Shown here: positions 55,199 to 64,000 of the stretch, in pieces | How positions within the stretch are numbered: position 1 is the stretch's first letter | How the letters are laid out: every line of letters starts with the position of its first letter | DNA from: Natronorubrum sediminis | GTDB lineage: Archaea; Halobacteriota; Halobacteria; Halobacteriales; Natrialbaceae | Reading direction: 5' to 3' | Length of the DNA: 64,000 nucleotides | Assembly: GCF_900108095.1 (NCBI RefSeq) | Contig: NZ_FNWL01000003.1 | Span: forward strand, 50,501-114,500 | Made by a program: the position numbers and the translations under genes | The notes under the pieces: generated by a model | Database searches by the model: none | Told to the model about the DNA's origin: nothing | The model's input: only the letters and a program-made list of their open reading frames with translations

Positions 55199-55861
55199 AT
55201 GACCGATATCGAGCGGATCGACCAGCGACTTTCCGCAGTCGAGCGCGCGGTCGTCGACAACGATCTCGAGTTCGATCGACTCGAGGATCTCGCGACGTTG
55301 ACAGCAACCGTCGACCGACTCGAAGCGCGCCTCGAGGAACACGAGCGCCGACTCGCCGAACTCGAGGGATCCGTCGATGCCGTTAGCGGGTTCGTCGACA
55401 ACGTAGGGACAGTCAACGACGGCGTCGAGCGACGAGCCGATGCGGCGATTGCAGCCGTCGACCGACTCGAGTACCGTCTGGACGAGTTCGAGCGCGTCCT
55501 CGCGAACCGAGACGCAGCGAATCCGACATCAGACCGCGTTGACGAAGCACCCGGCGTTCCCCCAGCCAGGTCGAGCGAGGCTGTGCAAGCCGAGTCTGGC
55601 GTGGCTGTCTCGGCGGAGTCGGCGGCCCGATCCGAACGCGACGGAATTTCGGCCCCGAGTACACTCGAGGAGAGGCCAGATCGGGTGACAGCCAGCGCCG
55701 AGGCCGTCGCATCGGACCTTCTCGACGACGCTGCCGACGAGATGGGATCGGAGAGGGAATCACCAGCCATCGACGAGCACGCGTCGAACTCGTCCGAGGC
55801 TGGTGGAAACGAATCCGACTCGAGGTCGTTCGTCGCCTCATTGCGGGCCCGGTTCGCGTGA
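55199..55861 (+). CDS. Coiled-coil protein (DUF7310-like)
   Basis: The 220-residue protein starts MTDIERIDQRLSAVERAVVD. About 100 residues form a coiled coil (EARLEEHERRLAELEGSVDA and RLEYRLDEFERVLANRD) followed by an acidic Ser/Ala-rich disordered tail. I recall the family as DUF7310. It overlaps the next gene by 4 nt (gtga), a sign of coupling. It is probably a pilus assembly accessory. Confidence 0.78.
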   Translation: MTDIERIDQRLSAVERAVVDNDLEFDRLEDLATLTATVDRLEARLEEHERRLAELEGSVDAVSGFVDNVGTVNDGVERRADAAIAAVDRLEYRLDEFERVLANRDAANPTSDRVDEAPGVPPARSSEAVQAESGVAVSAESAARSERDGISAPSTLEERPDRVTASAEAVASDLLDDAADEMGSERESPAIDEHASNSSEAGGNESDSRSFVASLRARFA

Positions 55862-56322
55862 TTCGCTACGTCCTCATCGTGTTGGTGACAGTTGCGCTGC
55901 TCGTACTTTCGATGCCCGCGATCGACCGGGCAGCGACGCTCAACAGTGAGCGACAGGTCGATACCACGCTCGCGTCGATCGACGACGCCGTGACCGATCT
56001 CGAATCGAACGAGGAGGTGACACCGGCGGGCCATCCCGATCCACAGCGCGTCGTCGACCTGGCGCTTCCCGCGAGTACGCTCACCACGGAAGGAGTTGAC
56101 CACTTCGAACTGGATCCACACGAGAGTAGCGGCTATACCCACGCCCGGTACGTCCTCGCGGACGGGACGACGCGTGAACAGACGATCGACGCGACCATCG
56201 TCTGGAACGATCCTGATCGCACCGGTTCGACCGAAATCGGTGGCAGCAGCGACCAGCAACTCGTCTTTCGCCTCGTCGAAACCGACGACGGCGACCCCAT
56301 CGTCGTCGCATCCTATGCCTGA
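55858..56322 (+). CDS. Pilin-like membrane-anchored protein (DUF7311-like)
   Basis: The 154-residue protein starts with GTG and has an N-terminal hydrophobic helix MIRYVLIVLVTVALLVLSMP followed by IDRAATLNSERQVDTTLASI and a beta-rich extracellular part. The layout resembles minor pilins with an uncleaved helix anchor. I recall DUF7311. It overlaps pilB by 8 nt. Confidence 0.78.
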   Translation: MIRYVLIVLVTVALLVLSMPAIDRAATLNSERQVDTTLASIDDAVTDLESNEEVTPAGHPDPQRVVDLALPASTLTTEGVDHFELDPHESSGYTHARYVLADGTTREQTIDATIVWNDPDRTGSTEIGGSSDQQLVFRLVETDDGDPIVVASYA

Positions 56323-58279
56323 GTTTAAACCGGATCACGCGGCCAGTATCGGCATGTCTCAGGATGGTGTCACGAACGCACTCAGGTCCGTTTTCGCCGA
56401 CCTCGAGTGGCCCTCACTGTTCGACGACGGCGAGACGGGGGCTGCGTGTACGTGTCGACTCACGTTCGAAGACGACCGGTTGCTCATCGACGCAGACGGG
56501 TGTGACGGCGACCTCGCGAGTTCCCCGGCGTGTCGACACGCCGCCGTCGAAGCCCTCTCAGACCGTGACGTCTCGGGAATCCGCACCCGTTCGAGCGGGA
56601 TCGAACGCCGCTACGACCAGCGAGGCGTGGACCTCCTCGGTGCAGCAGGCCGCTTCCTCGAGTTGCTCGGAGACCGAGACGAACGTCTCGCTGAAGCCGT
56701 TACGCGCGACCCGCTCTCGGTGACGCCGGACGTCGCCGACCAAATTGGCCCCGTCGGCGACGTCGCACTCGAGTCGGGCCTTCTCGAAGCAGTCCGTGCC
56801 GTCGATAGCTACGAATCGGCGCTCTACTCGGCCACTGGCCTCACCATCGGTCACTACTTCCTCGATCATCGACTGGGCGACGACGGGCGCCTCGAGGACG
56901 CCCGGACGCTCGAGACCGGCAGCGAAGCCCGCATCTACGTGCGACCGGATAGCGTTCCGCTGTACGTCCTCGACGTCGTCGATCAGACGCTCTCAGAGGC
57001 GGAGCGAGGGCACCTCCTCGCAGGCTACGAAGCCATCGCAGAGGGCTACGTTGAGGGTGATCGGGCGGCCTCCCGTGCGATCGAGTACGCGACGGACGAG
57101 CCGGCAGATCCGGTACTGGCTCGCGTCCTCGCCAAGCACACGAGTGGATACGGCATTCTCGAGGATTTATTCGCCGACGAACGGGTGACGGACGTCTACG
57201 TGACCTCGCCCGTGTCGAAGAACCCGATTCGCGTCGTCGTCGACGGCGAGTCCATGACGACGAACGTCCACTTGACATCGGATGGCGCTGGTGCGCTGGC
57301 CTCTCGCGTGCGCCGAACCAGCGGGCGCGCGTTCTCGAGAGCGAACCCGACGGTCGATGCGGTCGCTACGCTCGAAAACGGCACGGGCATTCGCGTCGCA
57401 GGTGTGACCGAACCGGTCGCGTCGGGAGTCGGGTTCGCGTTTCGCGAGGAAGCTGGGGATCGCTTCACGCTCCCCGCGCTCGTCGCGAATGGAACCATGC
57501 CAGCGGCTGTCGCCGGCTTTCTCTCGGTCGCCATCGAGCGAAACGCCGCCGCGTTGATCGCCGGCACTCGAGGCTCTGGGAAGACGACGCTGCTCGGAAC
57601 GCTGTTGTACGAACTGACGCCCGATACGCGAACCGTGTTGATCGAGGATACGCCGGAGTTGCCGGTCGAGTCGCTCCAGTCGGTCGACCGAGACGTTCAG
57701 GCGCTCCGAACCGGCTCGGACGACGGTCCGGAACTCTCCCCGGGCGAAGCGCTCAAGACGGCTCTCAGGCTGGGCGATGGTGCGCTCGTAGTCGGTGAAA
57801 TTCGCGGGGACGAGGCGCACGTCCTCTACGAGGCGATGCGCGTCGGTGCGAACGCGAACGCCGTGCTCGGAACGATCCACGGTGATGGTGGCGACGACGT
57901 CTACGAACGCGTCGTCTCCGACCTCGACGTCGAACCCTCGTCGTTCGGTGCGACGGATCTCGTCGTGACGGTCCAAGCCCACGAGACGGAGACCGGACGG
58001 AGCCGCCGTGTTGCGACGGTCGAGGAGGTCATCGCCAACGGCGAGGAAATCTGGTTCGAGTCGCTGTACGAACTCGAGGGCGAACGGGCCGTCTCGACCG
58101 GTCGGATCGATCGCGGTGAGAGCCGACTCGTCGATCACCTGGCTGGACCGACCGAGGCGTACGCGTCGGTTCGTCGGGAAATTGCCGACCGAACCGAGGA
58201 AATTTCGGCTCTCGTTTCCGACGGACGGACCACTCCGCGTGACGTCGCAGCGGCGTACGCCGATCGGAGGCTCGAGTGA
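56315..58279 (+). CDS. pilB: Type IV pilus assembly ATPase PilB
   Basis: The 654-residue secretion ATPase drives pilin polymerisation. Motifs are Walker A IAGTRGSGKTTLLG (about residues 417-424 for the GxxGxGKT), RTVLIEDTPELPVESL, Walker B LRLGDGALVVGEIRGDEAHVL and the His box GANANAVLGTIHGD. A Cys-rich N-terminal segment (CTC...GC...C, near residues 40-75) is typical of haloarchaeal PilB. The start is set at MPEFKPDHAASIGMS, overlapping the previous stop. Confidence 0.92.
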   Translation: MPEFKPDHAASIGMSQDGVTNALRSVFADLEWPSLFDDGETGAACTCRLTFEDDRLLIDADGCDGDLASSPACRHAAVEALSDRDVSGIRTRSSGIERRYDQRGVDLLGAAGRFLELLGDRDERLAEAVTRDPLSVTPDVADQIGPVGDVALESGLLEAVRAVDSYESALYSATGLTIGHYFLDHRLGDDGRLEDARTLETGSEARIYVRPDSVPLYVLDVVDQTLSEAERGHLLAGYEAIAEGYVEGDRAASRAIEYATDEPADPVLARVLAKHTSGYGILEDLFADERVTDVYVTSPVSKNPIRVVVDGESMTTNVHLTSDGAGALASRVRRTSGRAFSRANPTVDAVATLENGTGIRVAGVTEPVASGVGFAFREEAGDRFTLPALVANGTMPAAVAGFLSVAIERNAAALIAGTRGSGKTTLLGTLLYELTPDTRTVLIEDTPELPVESLQSVDRDVQALRTGSDDGPELSPGEALKTALRLGDGALVVGEIRGDEAHVLYEAMRVGANANAVLGTIHGDGGDDVYERVVSDLDVEPSSFGATDLVVTVQAHETETGRSRRVATVEEVIANGEEIWFESLYELEGERAVSTGRIDRGESRLVDHLAGPTEAYASVRREIADRTEEISALVSDGRTTPRDVAAAYADRRLE

Positions 58280-58282
58280 CCG

Positions 58283-60004
58283 ATGTCGTCGCTCGACACA
58301 CTCGTGGTGCACCTTTCCGCGCTCTACCCCTACGAGGTCGATGCGGGCGAGGAACTCGCCGAGTCACTTTCGTTTATCGAGTCGCCCCACGACGCCGAGA
58401 CGATCGTTCGGGCGGGGTACGGCGGCGGAATTCTCGGTGCGGTGATTCCACTCCCGCTACTGTTGACGGAGACGCCACTCTCGTTCGTCTTGTTCTTCGT
58501 GTTGGTGACTCCGCTTGCAGCAATTCACTCGATTCACTCGCTGCCACACCTGCAGGCGGCGTTTCGCCGAACGGAGGCTCTCGGCGACACGCCGAATCTC
58601 GTCGGTCGCGCCGTGTTACGCATGCAAGTCCAGCCGGCCCTCGAGAGCGCCGTTCGGTTCGCGGCCGATACTGGCCGCGGTCCGCTCGCGGCAAGTCTCA
58701 ACGGCCACATCGACCGATCGATGGGGACCGCACAGACCGGGCTCCTCTCGTTCGCCGAGGAGTGGGCGACGTGGTTTCCCGCATTGCGACGCTCTGCACA
58801 CCTGCTCGCGACGGCCCAGGACGCTCCTGATGGGGAACGAATTCGGACGCTCGACCGGGCACTGTCGGCCGTCCTGACCGGCACGCGAAATCAGATGGCG
58901 GACTTCACGGCAGCGATTCGCGGGCCGACGACGGCACTGTTCGCGTTCGGCATCATGGTTCCACTCGCACTGATCGCGCTCGTGCCTGCCGTTCCGATGG
59001 TCGGCATTCCGGTCAACATCTGGATCTTCGTCCTGTTGTACAACGTCGTTCTCCCGGCGTGTCTCGTCGCTGCGAGCCTCTGGTTGCTCACCCGTCGCCC
59101 GGTCGCCTTTCCGCCACCGAACGTCAGCCACGACCATCCCGACGTTCCCGACCGGCTCTGGATTCGCGGCTTATGGGGCGTACTCGCAACGGGAGTTGGC
59201 TATGCGATCACGGCTTCGTTCGGACCGCCCCATCTGGCACCGGTCATCGGTGTCGGCCTCGGTCTGGGGACGGCTCTCTTCGCGATATTCACGCCCATTC
59301 TCGCGGTTCGAAACGACGTCCGGGCCGTCGAAGCACACCTCACCGACGCCCTCTACATCGTCGGTCGACAGGTCGCCGAGGGCGAGTCCGTCGAGTCAGC
59401 CATCGAACTCGCCGCCGAGCGGGTCCCAGCCGAAACTGGCGCGGTCTTCGAACACGCGGCCGGGGTTCAGCGTCGCCTCCACGCAAGCGTCGAAGCGGCT
59501 TTCCTCGGCGAATACGGCGCGCTGAAAGCCGTACCGAGCCCTCGAGCCCACGGGACTGCTGCGTTGCTCGCAATCGCCGCCGAGGAAGGTAAACCGGCGG
59601 GAAGAGCCATCGTTTCGATGGCTGACCATCTCGAGGAACTCGACGAGGTCGAAGCCAAGACCAAACGGAGCCTCAAACAGGTGACGGAGACCCTCGACAA
59701 CACGGCGGCGTACTTCGGGCCGCTCGTCGCCGGCGCAACGGTCGCGATGGCCGAGATGATTGCCGACGAGAACGTGATGGACACGACGGATCTCGACGCC
59801 GCTGCGTTCCCCGCCGAATCGCTCGCGATCGTCGTCGGTGTCTACCTGATCGCGCTCTGCGTGATCCTCCTCCCGCTTTCGATCGCGCTCCGATACGGGA
59901 TGGACCGCGCGCTCTTTGGCTATCACGTCGGCCGGGCGCTCATCGCGTCGATGATCATCTACGGCCTCTCCGTCTCGGTTCTCGAGTCCGTGCTGGTGTT
60001 TTGA
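58283..60004 (+). CDS. pilC: Type IV pilus membrane platform protein PilC
   Basis: The 573-residue protein carries two T2SSF domains. About seven to nine hydrophobic segments are seen (for example residues 49-80, 214-265, 300-345, 490-560), with cytosolic helical parts between. It anchors PilB at the membrane in the archaeal type IV pilus machine. It starts 3 nt after pilB. Confidence 0.92.
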   Translation: MSSLDTLVVHLSALYPYEVDAGEELAESLSFIESPHDAETIVRAGYGGGILGAVIPLPLLLTETPLSFVLFFVLVTPLAAIHSIHSLPHLQAAFRRTEALGDTPNLVGRAVLRMQVQPALESAVRFAADTGRGPLAASLNGHIDRSMGTAQTGLLSFAEEWATWFPALRRSAHLLATAQDAPDGERIRTLDRALSAVLTGTRNQMADFTAAIRGPTTALFAFGIMVPLALIALVPAVPMVGIPVNIWIFVLLYNVVLPACLVAASLWLLTRRPVAFPPPNVSHDHPDVPDRLWIRGLWGVLATGVGYAITASFGPPHLAPVIGVGLGLGTALFAIFTPILAVRNDVRAVEAHLTDALYIVGRQVAEGESVESAIELAAERVPAETGAVFEHAAGVQRRLHASVEAAFLGEYGALKAVPSPRAHGTAALLAIAAEEGKPAGRAIVSMADHLEELDEVEAKTKRSLKQVTETLDNTAAYFGPLVAGATVAMAEMIADENVMDTTDLDAAAFPAESLAIVVGVYLIALCVILLPLSIALRYGMDRALFGYHVGRALIASMIIYGLSVSVLESVLVF

Positions 60005-60050
60005 TCATCGTCGCTAACGCCGTCTCGCTGTCAGTTCCAACGGCCGCGGG

Positions 60051-60059
60051 TTCAAAAAG
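60051..60059 (+). promoter_or_regulatory. TATA box of the ParA/MinD-KaiC fusion gene
   Basis: ttcaaaaag is centred 25 nt before the ATG at 60080, so this gene can be transcribed apart from the pil genes. Confidence 0.55.
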
Positions 60060-60079
60060 GAAGCCGCACCAGACACCCT

Positions 60080-61438
60080 ATGATCGCCATCGCCGGTGCG
60101 AAAGGTGGATGTGGAAAGACAGTAACGACACTCGGACTCACGGAGGCGTTCGCTCGAGAAGGCACGCCAGCTATCGCGATCGACGCTGACAGACAGCTCC
60201 CGAACGTACACGTTGCAGGCGGTGTCGACCGCGAACCGACACTCGCAATGATCTCGACTGACACTGGAAGTAGCGACCGAACAGGTGACGCTGACGGCGT
60301 CGATCTTCGATCGATCGCGCAGGTGAGTCCGCGAACCACGAGCGCCGGCATCGTTCCGGCTCCGGCCCCCACCGACTCACTCGACCTCGAGTCCGTACTG
60401 GGGAGTCTCGAGAGCGAAACCGGTCAGCTACTCGTGGACTGTCCGTCCGGTGCGGGGCCGGACGTGGTGGAACCGCTCTCGGCTGCCGACGGCGTCGTCG
60501 TCGTCACGACTGACGGGGATCGAAGTCTGAAGGCTGCCAAAACGACGGTCGCGATGGCTCGTCGACTCGGCGTGCGCGTCCTCGGCGTCGTGGTGAACAG
60601 GTGCTCGAGCGTTCCACCGGCGATCGAGTCGTGGGTCGACGTACCGGTCCTCGGTGTGGTTCCGGAGGCGAAGTCGCCGCTGACGGACGAGGCGACGACG
60701 AGTGCCTACGCGGACGTCGTCGAAACGCTGCGGACGCGACACGTGACCGATCAAACGGCGGTTGCGTACGACGACGACCGATTGTCGACGGGGATTGTGC
60801 CACTCGACCGCCATCTCGGCGGTGGCCTCGCTCCGGGGTCCGTCCTCGCGGTGACGGCCGAGCCTGCCAGCCAGTCCGAACACCTGGTCTACGAGGCCAC
60901 GGCTCCTCGCGGAACGCTGTATCTGACGACCGACCGATCGGCCGACAACGTCCGGCGGGCCCTCGAGACGACCACCGTCGACACTGGAACCCCAACGATC
61001 CGCCGCGTCACTGGCGACGACCGACTCGAGGATGCGACGGCCTTCATCGAGAAGTTACCAACGGGTGCGACCCTCGTCGTCGACGTGATGGGCCCACTGG
61101 AACGCCACGATCGAGAAGCGTACGTCTCGTTCTTGAACGATCTGAAGGATCGACTGGTCGAAACCGAGAGTATCGCGTTGTTGCACTGTCTCGAGGGCGC
61201 TGTCAGTCCCGAGCACAGAACCGCGACGATTCACGCGGCCGACGCAGTCGTCGCCGTCGAGTCGGCACCATCGGTCCGCGAGTCGGCGAGCGGACGCGAA
61301 CTCACGATTCGGAAGTGTCGGCACGAACGAGTGAGTTCTGCGCCGATCGACCTCGAGGGAACGGACGCTCGCGCGAATCTCCACGAATCGACGTCAGCGT
61401 CGACGACCACTCGGGACGCGGAGACTCCGGATCAGTAA
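60080..61438 (+). CDS. MinD/ParA ATPase fused to a KaiC/RecA-like domain
   Basis: The 452-residue protein starts MIAIAGAKGGCGKTVTTLGL, a deviant Walker A (KGGCGKT, residues 9-15) of the MinD/ParA family, with DADRQLPNVHVAGGV and LLVDCPSGAGPDVVEPLSAAD. From about residue 230 a second domain follows: RLSTGIVPLDRHLGGGLAPG and SVLAVTAEPASQSEHLVYEA, the KaiC/RecA layout but without a clear second Walker A Lys. I recall the second half as DUF7125. It is probably a spatial organiser or regulator. Confidence 0.85.
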   Translation: MIAIAGAKGGCGKTVTTLGLTEAFAREGTPAIAIDADRQLPNVHVAGGVDREPTLAMISTDTGSSDRTGDADGVDLRSIAQVSPRTTSAGIVPAPAPTDSLDLESVLGSLESETGQLLVDCPSGAGPDVVEPLSAADGVVVVTTDGDRSLKAAKTTVAMARRLGVRVLGVVVNRCSSVPPAIESWVDVPVLGVVPEAKSPLTDEATTSAYADVVETLRTRHVTDQTAVAYDDDRLSTGIVPLDRHLGGGLAPGSVLAVTAEPASQSEHLVYEATAPRGTLYLTTDRSADNVRRALETTTVDTGTPTIRRVTGDDRLEDATAFIEKLPTGATLVVDVMGPLERHDREAYVSFLNDLKDRLVETESIALLHCLEGAVSPEHRTATIHAADAVVAVESAPSVRESASGRELTIRKCRHERVSSAPIDLEGTDARANLHESTSASTTTRDAETPDQ

Positions 61439-61491
61439 TGTGCCAAAGACGTACTCGCCAGAGAGGCCGAACCGATACGCGAGACGGCTGT

Positions 61492-62187
61492 TTACAGGAC
61501 GCCGACGCGACCCGAGAGGCGCTTTTCACAGCGTTCGATCGCTCGCGCGAGCGATTCGAAGCCGGCGGTTCCCTCACTGGTAGGGTGCCAGTCACGTACT
61601 GGTCGCCACTGGGCCATCGCCTCGTCGATCGCCGCTCGTTCCTCGATTACCGTCGTTTTCGCCCCGAACCTTCGTTCGACTCGAGTCGCGAGTTCGTCGT
61701 CTGGCGTTCTGACGCGATTGAGAACGACCGCCGCAATTGGGGTCTCGAGGTCGCGCGCGAGTGCTCGCGTTCTGAGCGCATCGACGAGTGCGGATTCGGT
61801 CGGCGTCGTGACGAGGACCGCGGCGTGTACACTGTGTAACTGGGTTCCGACGTCGCGTGCCAGCCCCGCCGGGCAATCGACGACGACGCGGCCACATGAT
61901 CGCTCGAGTCGCCCGAATACGTCCTCGAGCGCAGCGAGGTTCGCCGCGCGAGCACCGGCGAGCGTTCGCCCACAGGGCAGGACGCGAACCGAGCCAAACG
62001 AGTCGACGGCCTCGAGCGGGGTTGCCCGCCCCGCGAGCACGTCGTGGAGGTCGGGGCCGTGCCCGCGAGGGAGGTCCGCCGTCGAGAGGTCGGCGTCGAC
62101 GACGACGGCGTCGAGTTCTCGAGCGAGGTTCAACGAGACGGTCGATTTGCCGACGCCACCTTTCCCGCCGGTGACGGCGACGATCAT
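61492..62187 (-). CDS. minD: MinD/ParA-family ATPase
   Basis: The 231-residue protein begins MIVAVTGGKGGVGKSTVSLN, with the deviant Walker A GGKGGVGKST, then VVDADLSTADLPRGHGPDLH and VVVDCPAGLARDVGTQL. It resembles the haloarchaeal MinD paralogues that position pili, archaella and chemoreceptors. Its ATG overlaps the preceding stop (atga). It converges on the MinD-KaiC fusion with a gap of 53 nt. Confidence 0.9.
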   Translation of the reverse strand: MIVAVTGGKGGVGKSTVSLNLARELDAVVVDADLSTADLPRGHGPDLHDVLAGRATPLEAVDSFGSVRVLPCGRTLAGARAANLAALEDVFGRLERSCGRVVVDCPAGLARDVGTQLHSVHAAVLVTTPTESALVDALRTRALARDLETPIAAVVLNRVRTPDDELATRVERRFGAKTTVIEERAAIDEAMAQWRPVRDWHPTSEGTAGFESLARAIERCEKRLSGRVGVL

Positions 62188-62555
62188 GGCGCCGGTGGCA
62201 ACACGTCGGTCGGTGGCGCCCACCCCTCGAGTGTGGCGAGCGTTTCCGCTGGTGTCGCACTTTCGTTGCCGGAACGTCGACACCGACGTTCGTCGCAGCG
62301 TTCGAGTGGTGGCTCCGTCGGCTGGGCTGGACTTGCGAATCCGATTCCTCGAGTGCGTCCCGGTTTGATCGTTCCGTTCCACGTCTTCCCGTCCCACTCG
62401 GGTGTGGTGATGCCGTCGCGTCGTGGCGGCCAGACCGGTCCCTCGAGTCGACTCTCGAGACGGACCGTCTGGGGCGTCGTCTGCGTGTTTCGAACGAGCG
62501 CCGTCACGAACGTGACGCCATCTCGGCGCGTCACGTCGTAGTCGAGTGTGACCAT
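62184..62555 (-). CDS. Small haloarchaeal hypothetical protein (DUF7857-like)
   Basis: The 123-residue protein starts MVTLDYDVTRRDGVTFVTAL. It appears as one beta-sandwich domain (VRLESRLEGPVWPPRRDG, MVGTIKPGRTRGIGF type) with a Cys pair CDERRC. I recall DUF7857. It is translationally coupled with the downstream minD. A TATA-like ctttttagg lies about 29 nt upstream. Confidence 0.75.
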   Translation of the reverse strand: MVTLDYDVTRRDGVTFVTALVRNTQTTPQTVRLESRLEGPVWPPRRDGITTPEWDGKTWNGTIKPGRTRGIGFASPAQPTEPPLERCDERRCRRSGNESATPAETLATLEGWAPPTDVLPPAP

Positions 62556-62739
62556 GCCGATGGTTTCCGGCGGCTTTTCCTAAAAAGTCACACACGAACG
62601 AGCGGACGATCACTGGTTTTCATCGACGACGGTACGTCCCGAAATACTCACGATAGCCGACGTAAAACTCTCTTCTGAGTAACAATCGATCGCGAAGCCT
62701 CGAAACGGTTATCCCGTTCGGTAGTGCAGTTTCGGGCAT

Positions 62740-63753
62740 ATGATTCAGGTCGCCATCAACGGCTACGGCACGATCGGCAAACGCGTCGCGGACGCCGTTC
62801 GAGCACAACCAGACATGGACGTTCTCGGCGTTGCCAAGACGCGACCCAACTTCGAGGCCGAGACGGCACTCGAGAAGGACTTCGACCTCTACGCAGCCAT
62901 CGAAGAACGCGCCGACCAGTTCGCCGAAGCCGGACTCGAGATCGCGGGCCCCGTCGAGGACCTCGTCGACGCAGCCGATATCGTCGTCGACGCTACGCCC
63001 TCCGGAATCGGTGCCGAGAACAAGGCCCTCTACGAGGAGTACGACACGCCCGCACTCTACCAGGGTGGCGAGGACGCCGACCTCGTCGACACGAGTTTCA
63101 ACGCACGATCGAACTTCGCGGACGCCGTCGGTGCCGACCACGTCCGCGTCGTCTCTTGTAACACGACCGGCCTCTCCCGTGTGATCGCGCCCCTTCGCGA
63201 AGCCTACGGTGTCGAGAAGGTCCGGGCGACGCTCGTCCGCCGCGGTGGCGATCCCGGACAGACCGATCGCGGCCCGATCAACGACATTCTGCCGAATCCG
63301 GTGACGATCCCCTCCCATCACGGTCCCGACGTGGAGACCATCTTCGATGACCTCGACATCGACACGCTCGGGATGAAAGTCCCCGCGACGCTGATGCACA
63401 TGCACAGCCTCAACGTCACCCTCGAGGCCGAGGTCGACGCTGCAGACGTTCGCGAACTGCTGGCCGAGGAGTCGCGTCTGTTCTTGATCCCCGAGACGAT
63501 GGCCATCGACGGCAGCGGGAAACTCAAGGAGTACGCGATGGACGTCGGTCGCCCGCGCGCCGACATCTGGGAGAACTGCATCTGGGAGGAATCCATCTCG
63601 ACCGTCGGGCGCGACCTCTACCTCTTCCAAGGGATCCACCAGGAGAGCGACGTCGTCCCCGAGAACGTCGACGCGATCCGTGCGGTCCTTGGCGAAGCCG
63701 ACGCCGAAGAGAGCATCGAGTTGACCAACGAAACGATGGGTGTCGGGCTGTAA
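62740..63753 (+). CDS. gap: Type II (archaeal) glyceraldehyde-3-phosphate dehydrogenase
   Basis: The 337-residue NAD(P)-dependent enzyme has the Rossmann motif [17 protein letters not shown], the catalytic Cys in [12 protein letters not shown], and [12 protein letters not shown] and [18 protein letters not shown], all typical of archaeal type II GAPDH. It reversibly oxidises glyceraldehyde-3-phosphate; in haloarchaea this form is mainly gluconeogenic. The start is the first ATG with the Rossmann motif at the N-terminus. Confidence 0.96.
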   Translation: MIQVAINGYGTIGKRVADAVRAQPDMDVLGVAKTRPNFEAETALEKDFDLYAAIEERADQFAEAGLEIAGPVEDLVDAADIVVDATPSGIGAENKALYEEYDTPALYQGGEDADLVDTSFNARSNFADAVGADHVRVVSCNTTGLSRVIAPLREAYGVEKVRATLVRRGGDPGQTDRGPINDILPNPVTIPSHHGPDVETIFDDLDIDTLGMKVPATLMHMHSLNVTLEAEVDAADVRELLAEESRLFLIPETMAIDGSGKLKEYAMDVGRPRADIWENCIWEESISTVGRDLYLFQGIHQESDVVPENVDAIRAVLGEADAEESIELTNETMGVGL

Positions 63754-63838
63754 TCGACGGCTTTCCGATCTCTACTCGAGAGTTTCGCCGCCGTTACGGT
63801 CGGTGATTTCGTTCACCCCGAACAACTAGTGACGACAG

Positions 63839-63850
63839 AAAGTTTTTGCC
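63839..63850 (+). promoter_or_regulatory. TATA-like box of the small Hsp20-like gene
   Basis: aaagtttttgcc is centred about 28 nt before the ATG at 63873. The element is less canonical than the others. Confidence 0.4.
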
Positions 63851-63872
63851 TCGCGGTCTACTATCTCCTCGT

Positions 63873-64000
63873 ATGCGCCGAGACGACCGCGACGAACCCT
63901 TCGATGATCTGTTTCGCGAGATCGAGCGGATGATGAACGAGATGATGAACGGTGCAGATGGGAACGTCGATTTCGCCTCCTCGGGTGACGTCGACAACGG
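63873..64000 (+). CDS. Start of a small heat-shock (Hsp20/alpha-crystallin)-like protein, 3' end outside window
   Basis: Forty-two codons are present: MRRDDRDEPFDDLFREIERM, then MNEMMNGADGNVDFASSGD. The acidic, Met-rich amphipathic N-terminus resembles the N-terminal arm of haloarchaeal Hsp20-family proteins. The alpha-crystallin domain lies outside the window, so the call is tentative. Confidence 0.6.
   Translation, partial: MRRDDRDEPFDDLFREIERMMNEMMNGADGNVDFASSGDVDN

Overview
The window reads as the chromosome of a haloarchaeon (class Halobacteria, most likely the Natrialbales side). Coding regions are GC-rich with strong G/C at third codon positions, and the proteins are very acidic. TATA boxes sit about 25-30 nt before many start codons, so many transcripts look leaderless. 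Twin-arginine lipoprotein signals are common. RNA polymerase beta and beta' are each split, in the archaeal order rpoH-B''-B'-A'-A''-nusA-rps12-rps7. Names beginning DUF are recalled from memory, not searched.

Layout. 1-1.7 kb: tail of an acidic repeat protein, then a Tat lipoprotein. 1.8-4.2 kb (minus): VOC-dioxygenase-like gene, pdxT, bifunctional-nuclease-family gene and hisE. 4.5-6.6 kb: bacterio-opsin-activator-like response regulator. 6.7-7.8 kb: a PD-(D/E)XK nuclease-like gene beside two identical tRNA-Asp genes and two tRNA T-arm remnants, a probable integration spot. 8.1-17.7 kb: RNA polymerase and ribosomal protein operon. 17.8-21.8 kb: a tiny membrane peptide, a CHAT-protease gene with a degenerate KaiC-like partner, and an HEFSH metallopeptidase-like gene, lying between rps7 and EF-2. 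22.1-26.1 kb: EF-2 and serS.

26.2-32.5 kb is an ion-transport neighbourhood: a duplicated PhoU/RCK_C regulator, two half-size MgtE genes, a CBS-MgtE gene preceded by an overlapping leader ORF, a paired CrcB/FluC fluoride channel behind a recognisable fluoride riboswitch, and a CDF exporter behind a DtxR-like operator. 32.5-43.5 kb is mostly metabolic: histidine kinase, MBL-fold protein, MaoC-like protein, aldehyde ferredoxin oxidoreductase, acyl-CoA synthetase, thiolase and a lipase-like lipoprotein. 43.7-50.6 kb: conserved haloarchaeal hypotheticals, lipoate ligase family, SecG/Sec61-beta, pcm, an HVO_0476-type zinc protein and an M29-like aminopeptidase.

50.7-53.2 kb holds two membrane proteins with TrkA-C-like domains. 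53.4-62.6 kb is a type IV pilus locus: pilin-like protein, HerA-like ATPase, coiled-coil protein, membrane-anchored small protein, PilB, PilC, a ParA/MinD-KaiC-like fusion and a convergent MinD. The window closes with type II GAPDH and the start of a small Hsp20-like gene.

The best candidates for something undescribed are the CHAT module at 17.8-20.9 kb, whose two promoters each carry a perfect palindrome, and the compact metal/fluoride control region at 31.36-31.59 kb.
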